A DNA stretch of 64,000 nucleotides, from contig NC_084762.1 of assembly GCF_028858725.1 (NCBI RefSeq), positions 6,829,374 to 6,893,373 of the forward strand, in the 5' to 3' direction. Numbering within the stretch: the first letter of the stretch is position 1; each line of letters opens with the position of its first letter. Positions 40,101 to 54,443 of the stretch are shown here, in pieces. Under the pieces are notes generated by a model. It worked only from the letters and a program-made list of their open reading frames with translations, was not told where the DNA came from and did not search any database. This stretch comes from Colius striatus (taxonomy: Eukaryota > Chordata > Aves > Coliiformes > Coliidae). Both the position numbers and the translations under genes were made by a program.

Positions 40101-41447
40101 GATTTTTATGATCCTTTTGCAGACTTTAATACATTGAGCCCTCTAATGACACTATTCTGAGGCCAACAGGATCTCAGCACAAACACAGCCTTGCCCTAAC
40201 ACGGCTTGTGCAGCAAAGAAACAAGATGTTCAAGAGCTTAGAAGTATGATGTGCCAAAAGACACTACACATTGTGCAGCAGTGTACCCCTCCAGTTAGGC
40301 ACAGCCTGACCTTTTCAGAAGAAAGACAGCAATGTACGTTCATTGGTAAGAAATTATAAAGGTGGAGTGTTTAAAAGCACAACACTGGCCTAAAATGCTG
40401 CTGACATTCAATTGTGCCCTAGTGGTAGGAGGTCAGGTATCCTGGGTGTGGGTTCACAACATTCCTGAAGTGATCTGTGTCCACAGGTCCTAATGCAAGC
40501 CTGATTCATAAGCAATTTAGATGTTTTGTTTAAACCTCTCTCACTCTGTGGGAGTACTTTCCACTCTCTTCTTATCCCCAGGACACTGAATACTGACACC
40601 AAAAGCACTCAGTCTGCCTGTATGCTGTGATAAAGATGTAAGTCTGCTCCAGTAAGCAGACTCCTCTTGTTCTCCAGAGTGCAGTACAGTGGCTAGTGGC
40701 ATTACCAGACCTCTCCTCTGTGCACATCAGTAGATGTGAGTTCAAGCTACATCACATTAACCTTGGTTTAATCTGCCACTGTCACTTGAGTAACAGCACA
40801 GTTATCAAATATGTGGGGTGGTCTTTCTCCTGGAAAGAGATTTTTACTCTCTTAGGTGGCCTCAGGCACTGCAAGAGCCTGAAATAATATGTTCCTCACT
40901 AAATTTGCCATATAATAACCTCAACAGCATTCTATCAGATCAATGTCTGGTTTCCCTCATTTATGCCCCTGAAACAGTGCCTTTGGGTAAACTGTGTCTT
41001 TCATCATTCCACATTTGACAGTGGTAACTTTATTCACAACACTGAGAAGGAAGCATTTCCTTTGCTCCATAGACAACAAATATCCCAGAGAATTATTCCT
41101 ACATTAAGCATTAGGAAAGATGGTACTGGAAGATGTTGTTTCCCTGAACAACTAATTACACTTACTGGGAATGACAGCTTAAAGAGCAATGTAAACAAAC
41201 ACAGTGGCGCAGTAATTCCCTCAGGATATGCCATGTGCATTTCTGTAGTGAGCAAAGCCAACTGAGACCCTCTTGGCCCAAATGTCATTAGTGACATTTA
41301 AGCAAATGCCAGTGCATGCTGATGTATGCAAAGTCCAGGGGCTCATCAGAACTAGAGAAAATCTCTCCTGTGAATTTTCAGTCCACCAAAAAGTTTCAAA
41401 TAGTTTTCTCCAAGTATTTGTTGTCATTCCCACACTTTAGCCTAATA
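37146..41447. other. Gene desert segment 5
   Basis: No gene seen. A strong isolated donor, CAG|GTAAGTT, occurs at 37913/37914. Homeodomain/POU-like AT motifs cluster near 38345-38395 (repeated ATGCATA and CATAATAA). Neither proves function. Confidence 0.5.
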
Positions 41448-41497
41448 CAATGATCTCTAAAGGTCCCTTCCAACCCCTACCATTCTATGGTTCTATG
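41448..41497 (+). mobile_element. CR1 3'-tail fragment
   Basis: CAATGATCTCTAAAGGTCCC, TTCCAACCCCTACC and ATTCTATGGTTCTATG: the last 50 bp of a + strand CR1. Confidence 0.9.
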
Positions 41498-44400
41498 TTT
41501 TCTTACCTAATTCAGCCACTGAACTAAGAATGTAATTTACTGGAACAACAGACTTCACACTGCAAGGTCACTAGAAGGTTGAAAAAATGATCTCTTTTGT
41601 TTGAAATAACCCTAAATTCCACGTGTCTCTACTGGAAATACCTAGTTACACCAATCTTTCAGGCTAAATGCTAAAAAGCTAGGTGGAATTTCTACTCCTT
41701 CATTTTGGGTGGCCACAGTGCAGCACCTGTACCTGGGCCAGGTGTAGGATCCACTTAATGCTGTTGGTGGAGAGCAGAGTCACACCTCACACTACACCTT
41801 GCTGTAGCTGGAACCCACACAACTGCCTCAGTTTGCCATAAATCTTGTGTGAACATGTTTAAAACGTTAACTAGATCACTGTGTGGATTATAGCAAACTT
41901 TATTAGATCACCCAATGGCCTGGTGATTGAGTGGTGTTCAAATCATGTAACCTAATTTTGCAGTTTACCCTAACAGCGTCAATGAATCTTAAGTTGCTGC
42001 TACCTCAAAGCTGTGTAAGATTCATAACCACTCGTTTCCATGGGAGGTTTTCCTTACTCTTTATATTACACCCATTAGATATAAACCATTGGCCAAGTCT
42101 GGGACTAAATCTGGATCCTCTCTGAGAAGGGGTTTAGAAAGCAAGAGGGGTTCACTCTGAACCTCGTGACTCCATGGGAGGATCTTCCTTATGTTTTTGC
42201 ACCTCCAATCTCTGTGAACATCACTCTAAATCCATTCTAACTTGATTTTCCTTTGTTTATTACTTCCATGTAGTATGTAATAGAGTCAACCTTGCCATTG
42301 AACTCTGTTAAGTGGCACTTTTACAAATTCCTGTTGAAATCACTTTAGCTGATACTGCTGACACTGATTCTTTCACACCACCAGCCCATATCTGCCTCTA
42401 CTGTGTTGGCTTCCCCTTGTCTGCTCTTGAGTCTTTTTTCCTTACATCACAAAATCTGGAATGACTGAACTTCCTTGTAAAATCTGTGACTATTTCAAGA
42501 GTTGTTACAGCTTTTGCTTGTTTAAAACAACAAAAACATCCCTTTTAATATTCAGCTTCTGCAGCTTTAAGCAGAGGAACGGCTCTTCTTTTCTTTTTCA
42601 GCTTTCTTTGAACGTCTTTTACCTGTGATTCTGTTAGGAATCAAGCACAGATAAATGAATTTCTTTTGCCTGTGGTTAATACAAGCAGAATTAATACAAT
42701 TGAGATGGGAATTCAAGATCCAACCTGCCTTTCCATTCCTTTCATTTACGTTTCACTGAAATTACCTTATGTCATCAGTACACAGTTATGTTGGATTTAC
42801 ATGCCACAGAGAGCAGCCAGCTTCAAATGACAACTCTCTACCATACCAAACCCATAACATTTCTGTACCTTACCGAGCATCTATATTACTATTCACCAGA
42901 TGCAAATTTCTTTATGTAATTCCTGAGTATATAAATGCATTATCCCCCTAACAAAGCCCTTGGATGCGCCTCTTAGCTTGTGCACGACTTGCTTATGTTG
43001 TTTTGACTTATAACCAACATCCCTCTTCCTCTTTATATTCAAATGAGAGATTATTTTTTGGGACACAGACAGGAATTGCACATCTCTTCATTCTGCTCTA
43101 ATCATATTTGAATCATTTAGGGGAGCAGTCATCTTGACAAGAACTGTGCAAACCCGATCGAGTTGTGGTGTGTGGAATTCCTTCAGATGGCAAAGGCATC
43201 AGAATTAACAGCAATTGGGAATTGTATTGAATTAATTTTCATTTAAAAAATCAGAATCTTATTTTTAATTAACTTTATTTCTTAATAGCATGTAATAAAC
43301 AGCAGTTGGTAGTTTTTCCTCTTCGTGTTGCTTACACTTGGATAAAAATCTTTGTCGGAGCTCGCCCTAAGCTGTTAACAAAAGCCAAGCATGCAAAATG
43401 AGTGTTCATTCTGTTGTTTCCTCTGGTGTTATCACTTGAATCCAATTTCCTCTGAATCTTGTGAGTTTTATTCTGTTTTCTTATACTTCTATGATACATT
43501 TCCTGCTTTAATGACTTTCTCTCTACATGGCACAAAGACATCACTGAAAAGCCCAACACAGAGAAGCTTTACAAGCCCTTCTAAGAACAAAAAAACACCT
43601 AAAGATGATCCAAAATCTGGTGAAGTCTGGGAAAAACTCCCCTCCCCATATCCTTTGGAGTGGCTCCCAAATGAGGTGCTGCACTTTTCTGGCAGACATC
43701 CCCTCCAAAAGGAATGCAATAATGAACTGGCTCCAGCTTTTGTTCCCTACATCCCTTGAAAAAAGGATGGTAACACCTCAGCTTCTCACTCAAACAGTCC
43801 AAATGATGAGCCCAAGACATTTGAACAGGAACACACACAAGCACCTGTATGCTAACCCTGTTCTTAGAGACTCTCACTGTGGTAAAATGAGAAAATAAAC
43901 TACTTAACTGTGCAAGCAATTTCAGCTGGAGCCGATTATCCATCTACATCTACAACATCTGTTAATACAGTGCAGCCTGGAAGCTTTGCCACTGACAGAT
44001 TAAGGTCAAACAAATGATCACTCCTACAAGATACTCTCCTCTTCCTAAACATATTTTTCCTCCATTATGTTATAAAATGTTGATCAAAGAGCCTATAATA
44101 ATATTACATTAGTATACATTGCTTGTAGTGAAGCTATAGCAAGCTTCTGGAAGAACTCTGGAGTCCAGAAAAGGCAGATGGTATGTTTAAGACAGAGACT
44201 CTGATCTCAGAGCTTATAGGCCAAAAAGGCAAAACACAGGCAAAAAGCCTGCAGAAAGGGCTGTTATTTCATTGTATGGAGCAGAACTAAAGCATAGGCC
44301 TGGCAGGAACGGGGCATAGGAGGTTTGCAGACACTGACACAACAATGGCAACTTTAAAGCCAGCATCCAGGCTGAAACTCCCCCATGATATGCCTAACAA

Positions 44401-44877
44401 TCTTTTCCCCCAAACTTCCATTTGTGCTGCCTTGTTTTTGCAGAAGAACCTTTTTCTAGCAGATTCTTCAAATCAGCTGGAGACAGCTTTGAAAATGCCA
44501 AGCTGCAGAGCTGCATGCACACCAAGACAAGGACTTGGTATGAAAAGCATTAAGCAAACTGAGTTATAGGGACTGCTACTTCTGCAGTCCAAAATAGAAG
44601 ACGTTAGAAACAGATAATTAGTAGTATTTAATTTTATGACTGGAAGGTTACAGGTAAAAGGTAATTCAGGCATGTTTCAGATTCAGACATAGGTCTTAAG
44701 TACTATATAGGTGAGTCTCATTTGACACACTGCTCAAGTATTTCAGATCTTTGCACAAGCTGTCTTTTACCCCTTCTCTGAGCACGAGGAAAAGCTCTTT
44801 CCTCAAAGCCAGACAGAGACAGACTATGTAAATCGAGGATACTAACACTGGCCTCTTTTTTTTCTCCTTGTGTGTAG
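41498..44877. other. Gene desert segment 6
   Basis: AT-rich, without recognised repeats or coding signal. The 122-codon frame at 43391-43759 overlaps open frames on the other strand and resembles nothing known. Confidence 0.55.
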
Positions 44878-45119
44878 GGCTCTTTAATACCTACTGATGA
44901 GAAAGGCTGCCTGCAAGCTGGGTACCGTTACATAAACCGAGCATCCTCGCACCAGTAATCCACAGCTGCCTCACAAATTCTTGTGTAACAAACTGGCAGG
45001 CTCGGTGTGTATGTTGCCTCCTCTCAAAGAAGCTGCTTTGCAGAGGATCAGAGTCTACTTAGCCCATCCCACAGTAGCTGAGCTTCCACTGCGTCCCATC
45101 TGTGCCGTGCACAGCACAG
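44878..45119 (+). ncRNA. Candidate exon (lncRNA or ANKRD33B 5' exon)
   Basis: A 242-nt segment bounded by a strong acceptor (CTCTTTTTTTTCTCCTTGTGTGTAG is pyrimidine-rich up to 44877) and a consensus donor ACAG|GTAAGAA at 45119/45120. It is visibly richer in CpG and GC than its surroundings. All frames contain stops, so it would be non-coding. It lies 10 kb upstream of ANKRD33B on the same strand. Splice signals are seen; transcription is inferred. Confidence 0.3.
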
Positions 45120-48100
45120 GTAAGAAAAACAATAGCGTGTCACTGCTTAATTAGAGACCATAATGCAACGCCAGGCACAGGAGGAGGCTCTAGCAAAAAT
45201 GTTTTGAGCTGCACTTTTGAAGAGGGACTGGTGAAAAACAGGAGTTTGCTGAAAGTGAAAGCAGTCTGGCAGGTCGTTCAGAAGCTGCTTTAGTCCCCAT
45301 CTCACTCCAATGTTCATATTTCCTACTAAAAGGAAAAGCAAAGGAGAAAAAAGGAATAATAAAAGAAGTGAAGCAAAGCCTGACTTTTAAAACAGAATGA
45401 TGTACTGTGAAACAAATCTTGTCATACACTAATAAAGCTTTTTCAAAGGAAATGAAGCACAAAGAGACAAGGGTCATGAGCCTTCACTAATTTTGAGCAC
45501 ACTACTAAAGCTGCTTAGGACTTGGATTTTGACTGCACGTATAACACAATTTAAATGGATTTAGATACCTAACACACCTGCCTAATCACCTTCATTCTTC
45601 CCTTCAGGGTTTCACAGGATGCACACTCTCTACAGCACAGGTCTGTTTCAGTTGCAGGGCTGAACGGGCAGTATTTGTGATAAAATGGATGGAGGACTTT
45701 GAAAAGAAGGAATCAAGACCTTGTGAAAACCAAGAACGCACAGCTAGTGATCACCAGTCAGCTCGGATCAAAGGGCTGAAAGACAACACTGCTGGGAAAC
45801 AGAATTCCTCATAATAGTTATGAAAAGTCAACCTTCAAAGAGGACACCAGAGCTTTTTTGATGTGTCAGAACAGCACACTTGTCCTTTCTTTTTTTTACC
45901 CTTCTTGAAAGCAGCAAATCAAATTAGGGCAAAAATACCTTAAAGTCACAAAAGCAACCTTCCTAAAACCTAAGGAATTTTGCCTGAGCATTTAAAACAA
46001 TCATTTTTAAAGTAACAGAACAGGATTCCTTACAGTGGAAAGCTGCTAATTGTAAAGGAACAGAACAGGGTTGTGTGTAACAGGGAACTATTAAGCTGCC
46101 TTATTTACATCAGGACCCAAGAGGCTGAAGTGTCTGTTACGGAAGGTCTGATATTGATCATGAACTGCAGAAACTTCTCTCTTGAAGTCAAGCACAGGTC
46201 TATAGCTAATGAAACCTGTTCCACACTAATGAAAGGCTGCTCAGATGAAATCACACAGGAAAAACTTGCAATACAGGAACTGAAGTTAAGGCTAGATGCA
46301 GAAAAATAGGCAAGAACTTGTTGGGTTGTAGATATCTATTAATTCTGAAAGACTATTCTGTCTGTAGAGCACAATAATGGGCCAATACAGGATGAGACTG
46401 CCTGTTTTACTCCTAACCTGTAAATATATGTTCCTCACCACAACTGTCAGCTCTGGGTATTTCTAAACCAATGATTCCTAAGTGCTAAATTTCAGATCAT
46501 GCAGAGTTTGTACTAATTATTAACTCACTTGAGGAGTCTTTGAGATACTATCACACTGTAACCATCAGCAAGCATTAGGGAAGTAGGATCTGTATCCCAC
46601 ACTGGAGCAGAATTAGCTCAGACAGGGTACAAATTTGGGGGCTTCTCCCATATTTGTGCATCATTTGGTAGGATGGATTCACAGTTTTCAGGGACTGCCA
46701 TGCTCAGGCTTTCAAAGATCCTTGTACTCAGCAACACAAGTCCCCATATTATCTTCAAAGTCATCGGGTGTTTAAAATAGCAGACTTCTTATTCCTTGTA
46801 CTCACCTTTCTAGTTTAGAAAGCAAGAACGTTTAACTTGGTTACAACAACCTCTGGCATACAAACAAGTGTTCAGATTTGCAGAATTCACAAGACTGTGC
46901 AGTCCTTTGGGGTTTGGGGCTTTCTTTAGGTTTCAAAAGTTTACAATTCATGTCACTGATTTAGCTGTCAAAGTCCAACCACAGATTTTAAATTGGAAGA
47001 CACTGACCTTGACCTCTTTATTTCAGCTTCACCAACTGAAAAGCAGAGATAACAACATTTACCTATCTCAGTGTCTTCTGGTTATTAATTGCTGCTTCTG
47101 AAGCAGTTTGACTGTGGAAATATCATCCCTTGATGCTGCCTTCTTCCAGCAAGTGAAGGACTTTCTTGTTGCTGGCTATGCAAGAAGCATTCAGAAGGAA
47201 ATCACACTAGACTCATAGGATGTTTCCAAAGGAAAGGAAGCTACACAGAAGCATTCAATTCCTTTACTGAATCAGTGACAGACTTTGTTTTTTGGGGTTT
47301 TAAGGAAATTACAGGCAATGAGAACAGTGCAGGAAAGAAATATTGCACTCTCCATTTGGTATTACTTGTTAACTTGCTCTGTAGAGGGGCTCAGAAAGAC
47401 CCTTCATACATTTTCTCTACGGCATGATATGCTTTGAACCATGACAGCTCTTAATTTCAATACACTATATCCATCCAGAGGAATATGGGCAGTAACAGAA
47501 CTGAAACCAATGCAACTGCATGGAATTTACCACAAAAGCCTAGTCAGTGTTATCTACTGCCTTATCCCTAAGTGCAAATTAGTGGAAGTGCATTTTCTTA
47601 AGTGTAGGAATCCTGACAAAAAAGGAGATGCAACGGAGTTAGATATTTGAAATTGCTTAAATAATGATCACATGGGAGATTTGGTTCCTGCAGAGGTATG
47701 TTTTAAGGATAATCTGCTTTCACTTGAGCACCTCCTGGGATAAATCCCACGGTGTTTGCAATTTGTGAACAAGAAAACAAGAAGAAATAAAGGAGCCATT
47801 GGGTGAGATGAGCACCTGTTTGTTTGAACCTGGCAGCATGGCAATTTAAACAATTTCAGGAAAACATTAAATAAATCACCTTGAAGAGCATTGCATTCCT
47901 GCAAAGATGAAAATGAGCATGATCCTATTAGAGACAAGGAAACCTAATAGAGAACATGCATCATTTGAATATAATGATAGTCCCATAGTTATTCTATGAG
48001 TTTCTAAAATGTTTTCAAACCACATATTCCTCTATCAGGGCATTAATTCTCCAAATCACTTAAATACATGCATAGAGCCTCTCCAGAATTTCTAAGCATA

Positions 48101-51100
48101 TCTGTCTTTCAATGCAAGCCTGTAGTTAATCATATGATTGCATACTCTGGTGAAATGCCAGTTAACATCAGAAAGACCAGTTATCTCAGGAAGAGGTGGG
48201 AGAGGAAAACCAAGACATCCTCTGGCTGTGATTCATTGCATATACAAGGATTCACATTTCTAACTATAGATTGTTGTTTTTATCTTGATACCACACAAAG
48301 AAACAAAGTGATCTTGGATGCATGTGGCCTTGCTGGAGAGCACTTTGTTTCTTGGTGTCCTGGTTTGTATTTAAGGATGTAGAAGAAAAAGAGTTGGAGA
48401 AAAATCCAATACACCAAGTGTAAGAGTGCTTTTCATAGAGTGCCACTTAAAATATTTGCTGGCCAGCATTCATTATGTCCTGAAAAGAGAAATAATTCCA
48501 TGGCAACCACTTGTAGCCTTTGATGGAGCTACACCTTACGTATTCAGATGGATTCCTCTAATGGTCTCGGTGAGAAGCCTACCCTATTCCCCATCTGCCT
48601 GGCTACACAGATTGGAACAAGTCATTTAAACTATGAGTCACTTAAAGCATTTGAGCAGTGCCAAAACAAGACATCTGTAATGTTTGATGTTTTATTATAC
48701 AATGTTCTGCTGCATTTGAGTAGTCTCTAATTCAACTTCAGCACCCACAAAAAGAGCGTGATATTCACCTTTACAATGGGAGCTGAGATGCTTTCCTGAT
48801 GTCACTCAATGTATATTCTAGACCACTCCAAACCTTCACAGGAGGGTGAATAATAAAATGAGGTGGTATATATGAATAAATTATGGCAGCAAAACTTCTG
48901 GGTTTTCCCCTTTGATTTCTTTAACTTGGTGAAATGATCTCTGTTTCTATTCTTGTATGAAACATTTCTCCAGTACTGGATGGCATTAGATAACAGCATC
49001 CAACCCCCAGTTTGAATTAGACAAAACTGAAGTAGAAAGAGGATTAAACCCATAATATTTCAGAAATAGAAACTGGGTCACATATTAAGGCTTTCTCTGG
49101 GGTTTGCCAGAAAATTGCAATTAGGATGAATTCAGTACTGACTTCTTTACAGTTTACCGATGCAGAGCAACAGTAAGGATAGATGGACACTCATTGGTGG
49201 TACTTCCACGGCTTGAAGTCAAACACAATCTGAACCTCTATAAAACTGTAATGTCCATATGTGCCAAACAACCCAGGAGCAGAGAGATTATTGTCACTGA
49301 GGAGTGAAACGTCAGGGATGGAAAGGCTTGAAGCTCCCACGGTCGTGCAGGAAATCTGTAGAAGAGGAGTGAACCGATCTCAAGCTTCGGAAGTACAGGA
49401 GTAGATGTGCTACACGCTTTCTCCATATGGAATAGCATCAGCAGGCTTATTCATACCAGTAGCAAACTAACCTATTTTTGGTTGCATAATTTGACCATAA
49501 AGGAAGAGGAATAATCTTAGGAAAATGTGAAACAAAATCATGGTTTACTCCCTGTATGTGGGAAGAAATTCCTTTAGGGAGGAACAAAGGATTTTGGTAT
49601 AAAGATAACAATAGTTATTTCTTTTAGATACCCAACAGAGTGACACAGTTTCACACAGGTATGGGGAGAGTCTTCTGCTACACTAAAGTTCAAAAGTAAA
49701 ATAACTGTTCACAAATAAGTTCTCATGCATATTAATCCATTAAAAAACCCCAACCCTGCTGAGCCAATAATTATCATCTAGTAATGGAGCATCTATGGGA
49801 TTCCCCCGCCCCAGTAGTTTTATACATGATTCTGTGATTTATTAATATCCAGTATTGTGTTGTTTGGGTGAAAGATATCAAAAAGCAGGGAAAGAAACTT
49901 AAACTTATTATTGAGAAGCATTTTGTTCTCCTGCTCTCAGTCTTTGTGAGCCTTCATCCAATGAAACAGCCAGGCACTGACATTTCAAACAATGACTGGT
50001 TCCACAATATTACATGCCTATGTAGCATTTTAGGAAATAATATGCAAAGTGAAAGGAAAAAAGAGAAGTCTTTTGAAGTGGAGATTTCAATAATCCATTC
50101 TTCAGAGATGGCAGAGCCCTGGACAAAGGTCTTTTGCAAACTTCTGTTTTCCCTCACCATATTAATGAATTGACTTCTGAACAATAACAATACATTTTCA
50201 TCCGTTTCTCCTAAGAAATTCCCCAAGACAGAAAAGAAATAGGAAAACAGAAGTTCCACACTGAAGAACTAGTGAGAAGCCTCAAGGATCTTCACTATCA
50301 ACACAATCTACCGTTGCATATAGCTGGGAAGAGCAGCTCTGTGGGAATCCGAACTGTATCCATCTGCCCCCTCTTCACTTGCATCTGCTCCTCCACTCTC
50401 AGCCTTGTACCCACCACCTTCAAAAATATCAAACCACCACACAAAAGCACAACATTAGCATATTTGACGTGCCTTACCAACACTACAACAGTTGTTCTTT
50501 ATAGTCCTTTATAGTCCTTAAACGAGTTTAAGTGGCTTCCAAACTTCCTGTAGTGAAGCTGAGCCCCTCCAACCAGTACAGATGTGGTAGGTGCACAACT
50601 TCCAGGTGCTCCTCACTGCCAGGAAACTGCTCTCTCTGCTCAGAACAACTTACACTGAGAAACCTACCTGCCTCTAACCTCTGCTATCCCCATGGAGCTC
50701 AGCACTGGCACAGCTTGCAGGCTTTGACTACAAGCTAAGCCAAGATCAACTAGACACAATGCCATGCCTCGAGGAAATCATCTTTTTCTATAACAGCCCA
50801 TGCTTTAGTGAAGGAGAAACAAAACAGAGGTTCATATTAAAAGCAGAACACAAATGATGTCCTATCTAGTAAATGAAATTAAAGGAACTAGTATTTTTAC
50901 ACTTGTGTCCCTTCATTGTGTTCACTGCACAGACACCAATGAGCTGGTATTACAGATACTTTAAACAACACTTCATCTGAGTGAGCACCAGCTGGAAAAT
51001 ACCAGCAGCTGAGAAAACACTAACATTTAGCAAAATGAGTGCTAATATTTCTTATTCTCTGCCTCCACTCTCATTATTCAGCTCAAGCCTTTGGTTTCTA

Positions 51101-51514
51101 GGGAACATATTGCAACTTCCACCCATGACTCCTTAGCAGATGTTACTTCTCAGATCAAGCAGGATTTCACATCAAACCTTGGGCAGAGCTTAGGAAAACC
51201 GAATCTCCATCCCTGCTCCTTCCAAAGGACTTTATAAGTGGGACAATCTTAGCAAGTTCTCCATTTGTTCATTTGTAAATGAAACTTAGAGCCCTCCTCC
51301 CTCAGTCCACCTCCAATTGAGGAAATATGAAAACAAACACTGTTTTTCTTTTCTAAGGTGTACAAACAGTGTAAATGCCCTACCAACAAGTGCTAAGCCT
51401 CAGATTATGGTCTGGTAGGGGTTTTTTTACAAGCAGATAAACTAAGAAAGAGAGAAATAGCCTCAGAATTGCAAAAGTGAGTGCACAGATGTCAGATGGG
51501 AAAAAAAGGCAAAC
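45120..51514. other. Gene desert segment 7
   Basis: No recognisable gene, RNA or transposon in 6.4 kb. Only short chance reading frames. Confidence 0.6.
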
Positions 51515-51625
51515 CATATGGAGTCGAGTTCCTGTGTGACCTACTCTAGGTGGTCCTACTCTGACAAGGAGGTTGGACTAGATCAAAGTCCCTTCCAACC
51601 CTTAACATTCTGTGATTGTGTGTGA
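51515..51625 (+). mobile_element. CR1 3'-tail fragment
   Basis: CCTACTCTAGGTGGTCCTAC, GGAGGTTGGACTAGATCAAA, GTCCCTTCCAACCC and ATTCTGTGATTGTGTG: a + strand CR1 tail. Confidence 0.93.
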
Positions 51626-53824
51626 TTTTGCTATTGCACATGAAACCCATTAAATCTCAGCCTCAGAGTGGTTTATAAATGGAATGGCTTACAAACCTTA
51701 ACGAGGCAAACTGGGGGCACATGATGCTGTAGCCATTCCAAACATGGGTTTCTTCAAGGGAAGCTTTGTCTGCACAGGGACAGGTGGGATTTGTGATGGG
51801 TATTTTAATTTCCTGCCTTGTTAATTCCCAGCAATACATTTTTATGAGATACTAATGATGATAATGACTAATAATTTGAGGCTATTTGCTTTAAGATGCT
51901 AGTGTTTATTTCTTTGCTCTTATCACAAAGTTTAGAACTAGTTCACTAGTATGTTTTCTAGGTGAAAAGTCTGAGGCTATCCTCTCACAAAGGCCACGAA
52001 AACAGCTTTCCCCTTTTCTTTAAGAATAATTTGAAAGCATTTGCAGACATTCTGTGGCCTTTCTTCACATCCATTCACACAACAAAGCACAAATGACAAA
52101 AACCTCCTGTTTGCCACATACAAACCGTGTCACTGAACAACTCATGAAACCAGGATCTGGTTTAAATCTATAACCATGGCCAAGCAGAGGAGCCTTGGTG
52201 GGTGGCTCTGACAAGATGAATGGCTGCAGCACCATCTTAAGGAGCCACATAACAGTTTATGTTCAGTCAGCTGCACCTTTGTGTGGCAGCTGATTCCCAA
52301 GCTGCGTGGAGATGGAAATTACTTGAACTACAGTTTCAACAGTGGTTGTAAAAGATGGAATGGGAAACACAGTTGTGTGCTCTGTGCTAGCCTGATGCTT
52401 TGCTTTGAAAGCTCCAGCAATACAGCACTATTTCCTCTCAGGTGAGAGGAAAGCTATCATTGCTGAGGTCCCTGCAGAACTGCAACAGCTGTGGGAGATT
52501 AATTTCTCCTCCATTAATAAGTCAATAAGCTAAACTCTGAACACAGGGGGAAAAGGGATGAACATTCAGAATCATTTTCCCCCCCTTGTATTGAAATAAC
52601 TGTGGTTTCACTGTGGTTAGAATTGGTGATTTTCAGGACTGAGGTTTTTTTCTATCCAAGGTTGCTGGTACCTGCATCTTTGTTATCATATTTCCTATAA
52701 TTTTTTAAGGAGCCATCTGGTAGATCAAGCAAATCTTTACTAATTCTGTGAACTGATTTTTCTAAGACAGAAACAAAACAGGTCTACTTGAAGAATCAGT
52801 TCTTAGAGATGAGATGAACCTTCATCCCCCTCCCCCAAATTTTTGTTCCCCTGTAGTTAGAATTAGCTTTTTTATTTTCCTGCTATTCAAAGTTACTAGA
52901 GCCAAAAGGCTTCCTGAGCTTTTATGTGTTCAGGCTGAGAACAATGCAAATGTTCCCTGCCAGCTGCAGTTGTCAAGAAAAAAAGGAAGTTCTTCCCAAG
53001 TATGAATTCTGCTCTAAGAAGTAACACTCTGATGAGTAGATTGTTGGCCACACTGAGGAGGAAAGTCAAAGTTAATGGAATGGACCCCTTAAGATTGGTG
53101 AATGCAAATGCTTAAGAAAGGGATAGGCAATAAGAGTACCAAGTTAATCCCATGGAGCTGCAGGTAAAGCCAACTCAGAAGCATTTGCTTTGGAAGCAGA
53201 GACATGCAGCAGAACTGGAGGAAGAGCCTTCCTTTACACAAAGAAACAAGAGACAGGCACATGAGCATGGGCATGGCTGCTAATACACGTCAGCTGTGAT
53301 CTCAGAGGGGATGGAGGTGAGAGAATAGTTTAATCTCCTTTCTTCCCCGTTTAGCTTCTTTGCAGAAGCAGCCAATCATGGAGCTAATTATTACTCATTC
53401 TGATTACAGCTATCTTCCTGCTGGGTGCTGGGCTAACCCTGCTAGTTACACATCAGCAAGAAGCACTGGCCTTTGTATCACACCATGTTTTCTGCAAAGA
53501 CTGTAAACACCCACTCCTCTGGCTTCTTAACTCACAATTATGTTTTACTTTTCCTTCATACCTTCTTTTAAAGTAAAAAGTGTGTATCATCCTCTGCTCC
53601 ACCTCATGTGGAGATACCAGCTCCTTTCCCTCCTGTCAAACAGAGAGGGACTGAGGCCCTGGACAGTCATCTGCTGAAGCATATAATATTAATGGGGTTT
53701 GCTTCAAAGTGCTGTTGAAGAAACCAAATATTGTATTTTCTTGGCCAAAGGGCTTTCCTCCCCTGTTGCTCTGCCAGAGAAGGGGACTAATCCATGGCAT
53801 CCTGCAACAAAACAGGAACTCAAT
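51626..53824. other. Gene desert segment 8
   Basis: Nothing that I can assign. Confidence 0.6.
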
Positions 53825-54236
53825 TTGGATGTATATTGTTTTGGAACATCTTTCTAATGAGGAAAGGCTGTGGGACATGGGGCTGTTTGGCCAGGAGAAG
53901 ATTGAGAGGGGGCCTTATCAACACTTTTAAATACTTAAAGGGTGAGGGTCAAGAGGATGGAGCCAGTATTTTCTTCTGTAGTGTCCAGCAAGAGGAGTAG
54001 GGGTGATGGAGATAAGCTGGAACACAAAAAGTTCCATTTATACACAAGGGAAAACTTTGGTGTTGAGGTGAGGGAGCCCAGGCTGCCCAGGGAGGGTGTG
54101 GAGGCTCCTTTCTGGAGGTTTCCAGACCAACCTGGACATGTTCCCGTGCCCCCTGCTTGAGGGGAGCCTGCTTTAGCAAGGAGTGGGGCTGGATGAGTTC
54201 TAGAGGTCCCTTCCAACCTCAACCCCTCTGGGATTC
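53825..54236 (+). mobile_element. CR1 3' end
   Basis: A 410-bp + strand CR1: GGGCTGTTTGGCCAGGAGAA, ATAAGCTGGAACACAAAAAG, GGCTGCCCAGGGAGGGTGTG and GGTCCCTTCCAACCTCAACC. It ends about 200 bp before the ANKRD33B CpG island. Confidence 0.94.
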
Positions 54237-54443
54237 CTCTCAACCTAATCTCTAAGTGCCTTCCACAAAAAACCAAACACGTGCCTGACATCTCTGCAGT
54301 TGTTTTAAACTACTGTGTCTGTGACATGATTTAATGGGTCATCTGTTTAAAGCACAGGAATTCTGTACAAGCACTTTCCTTAGTTTCAACGTCTATTTCA
54401 AAAGCTGAACTCTGCACAGGCTGCCTGTATTCCTGAAAAGTTT

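Noticed and set aside
43391-43759. 122-codon + strand frame
   Set aside because: Overlapped by equally long frames on the other strand, no motif, AT-rich intergenic setting.
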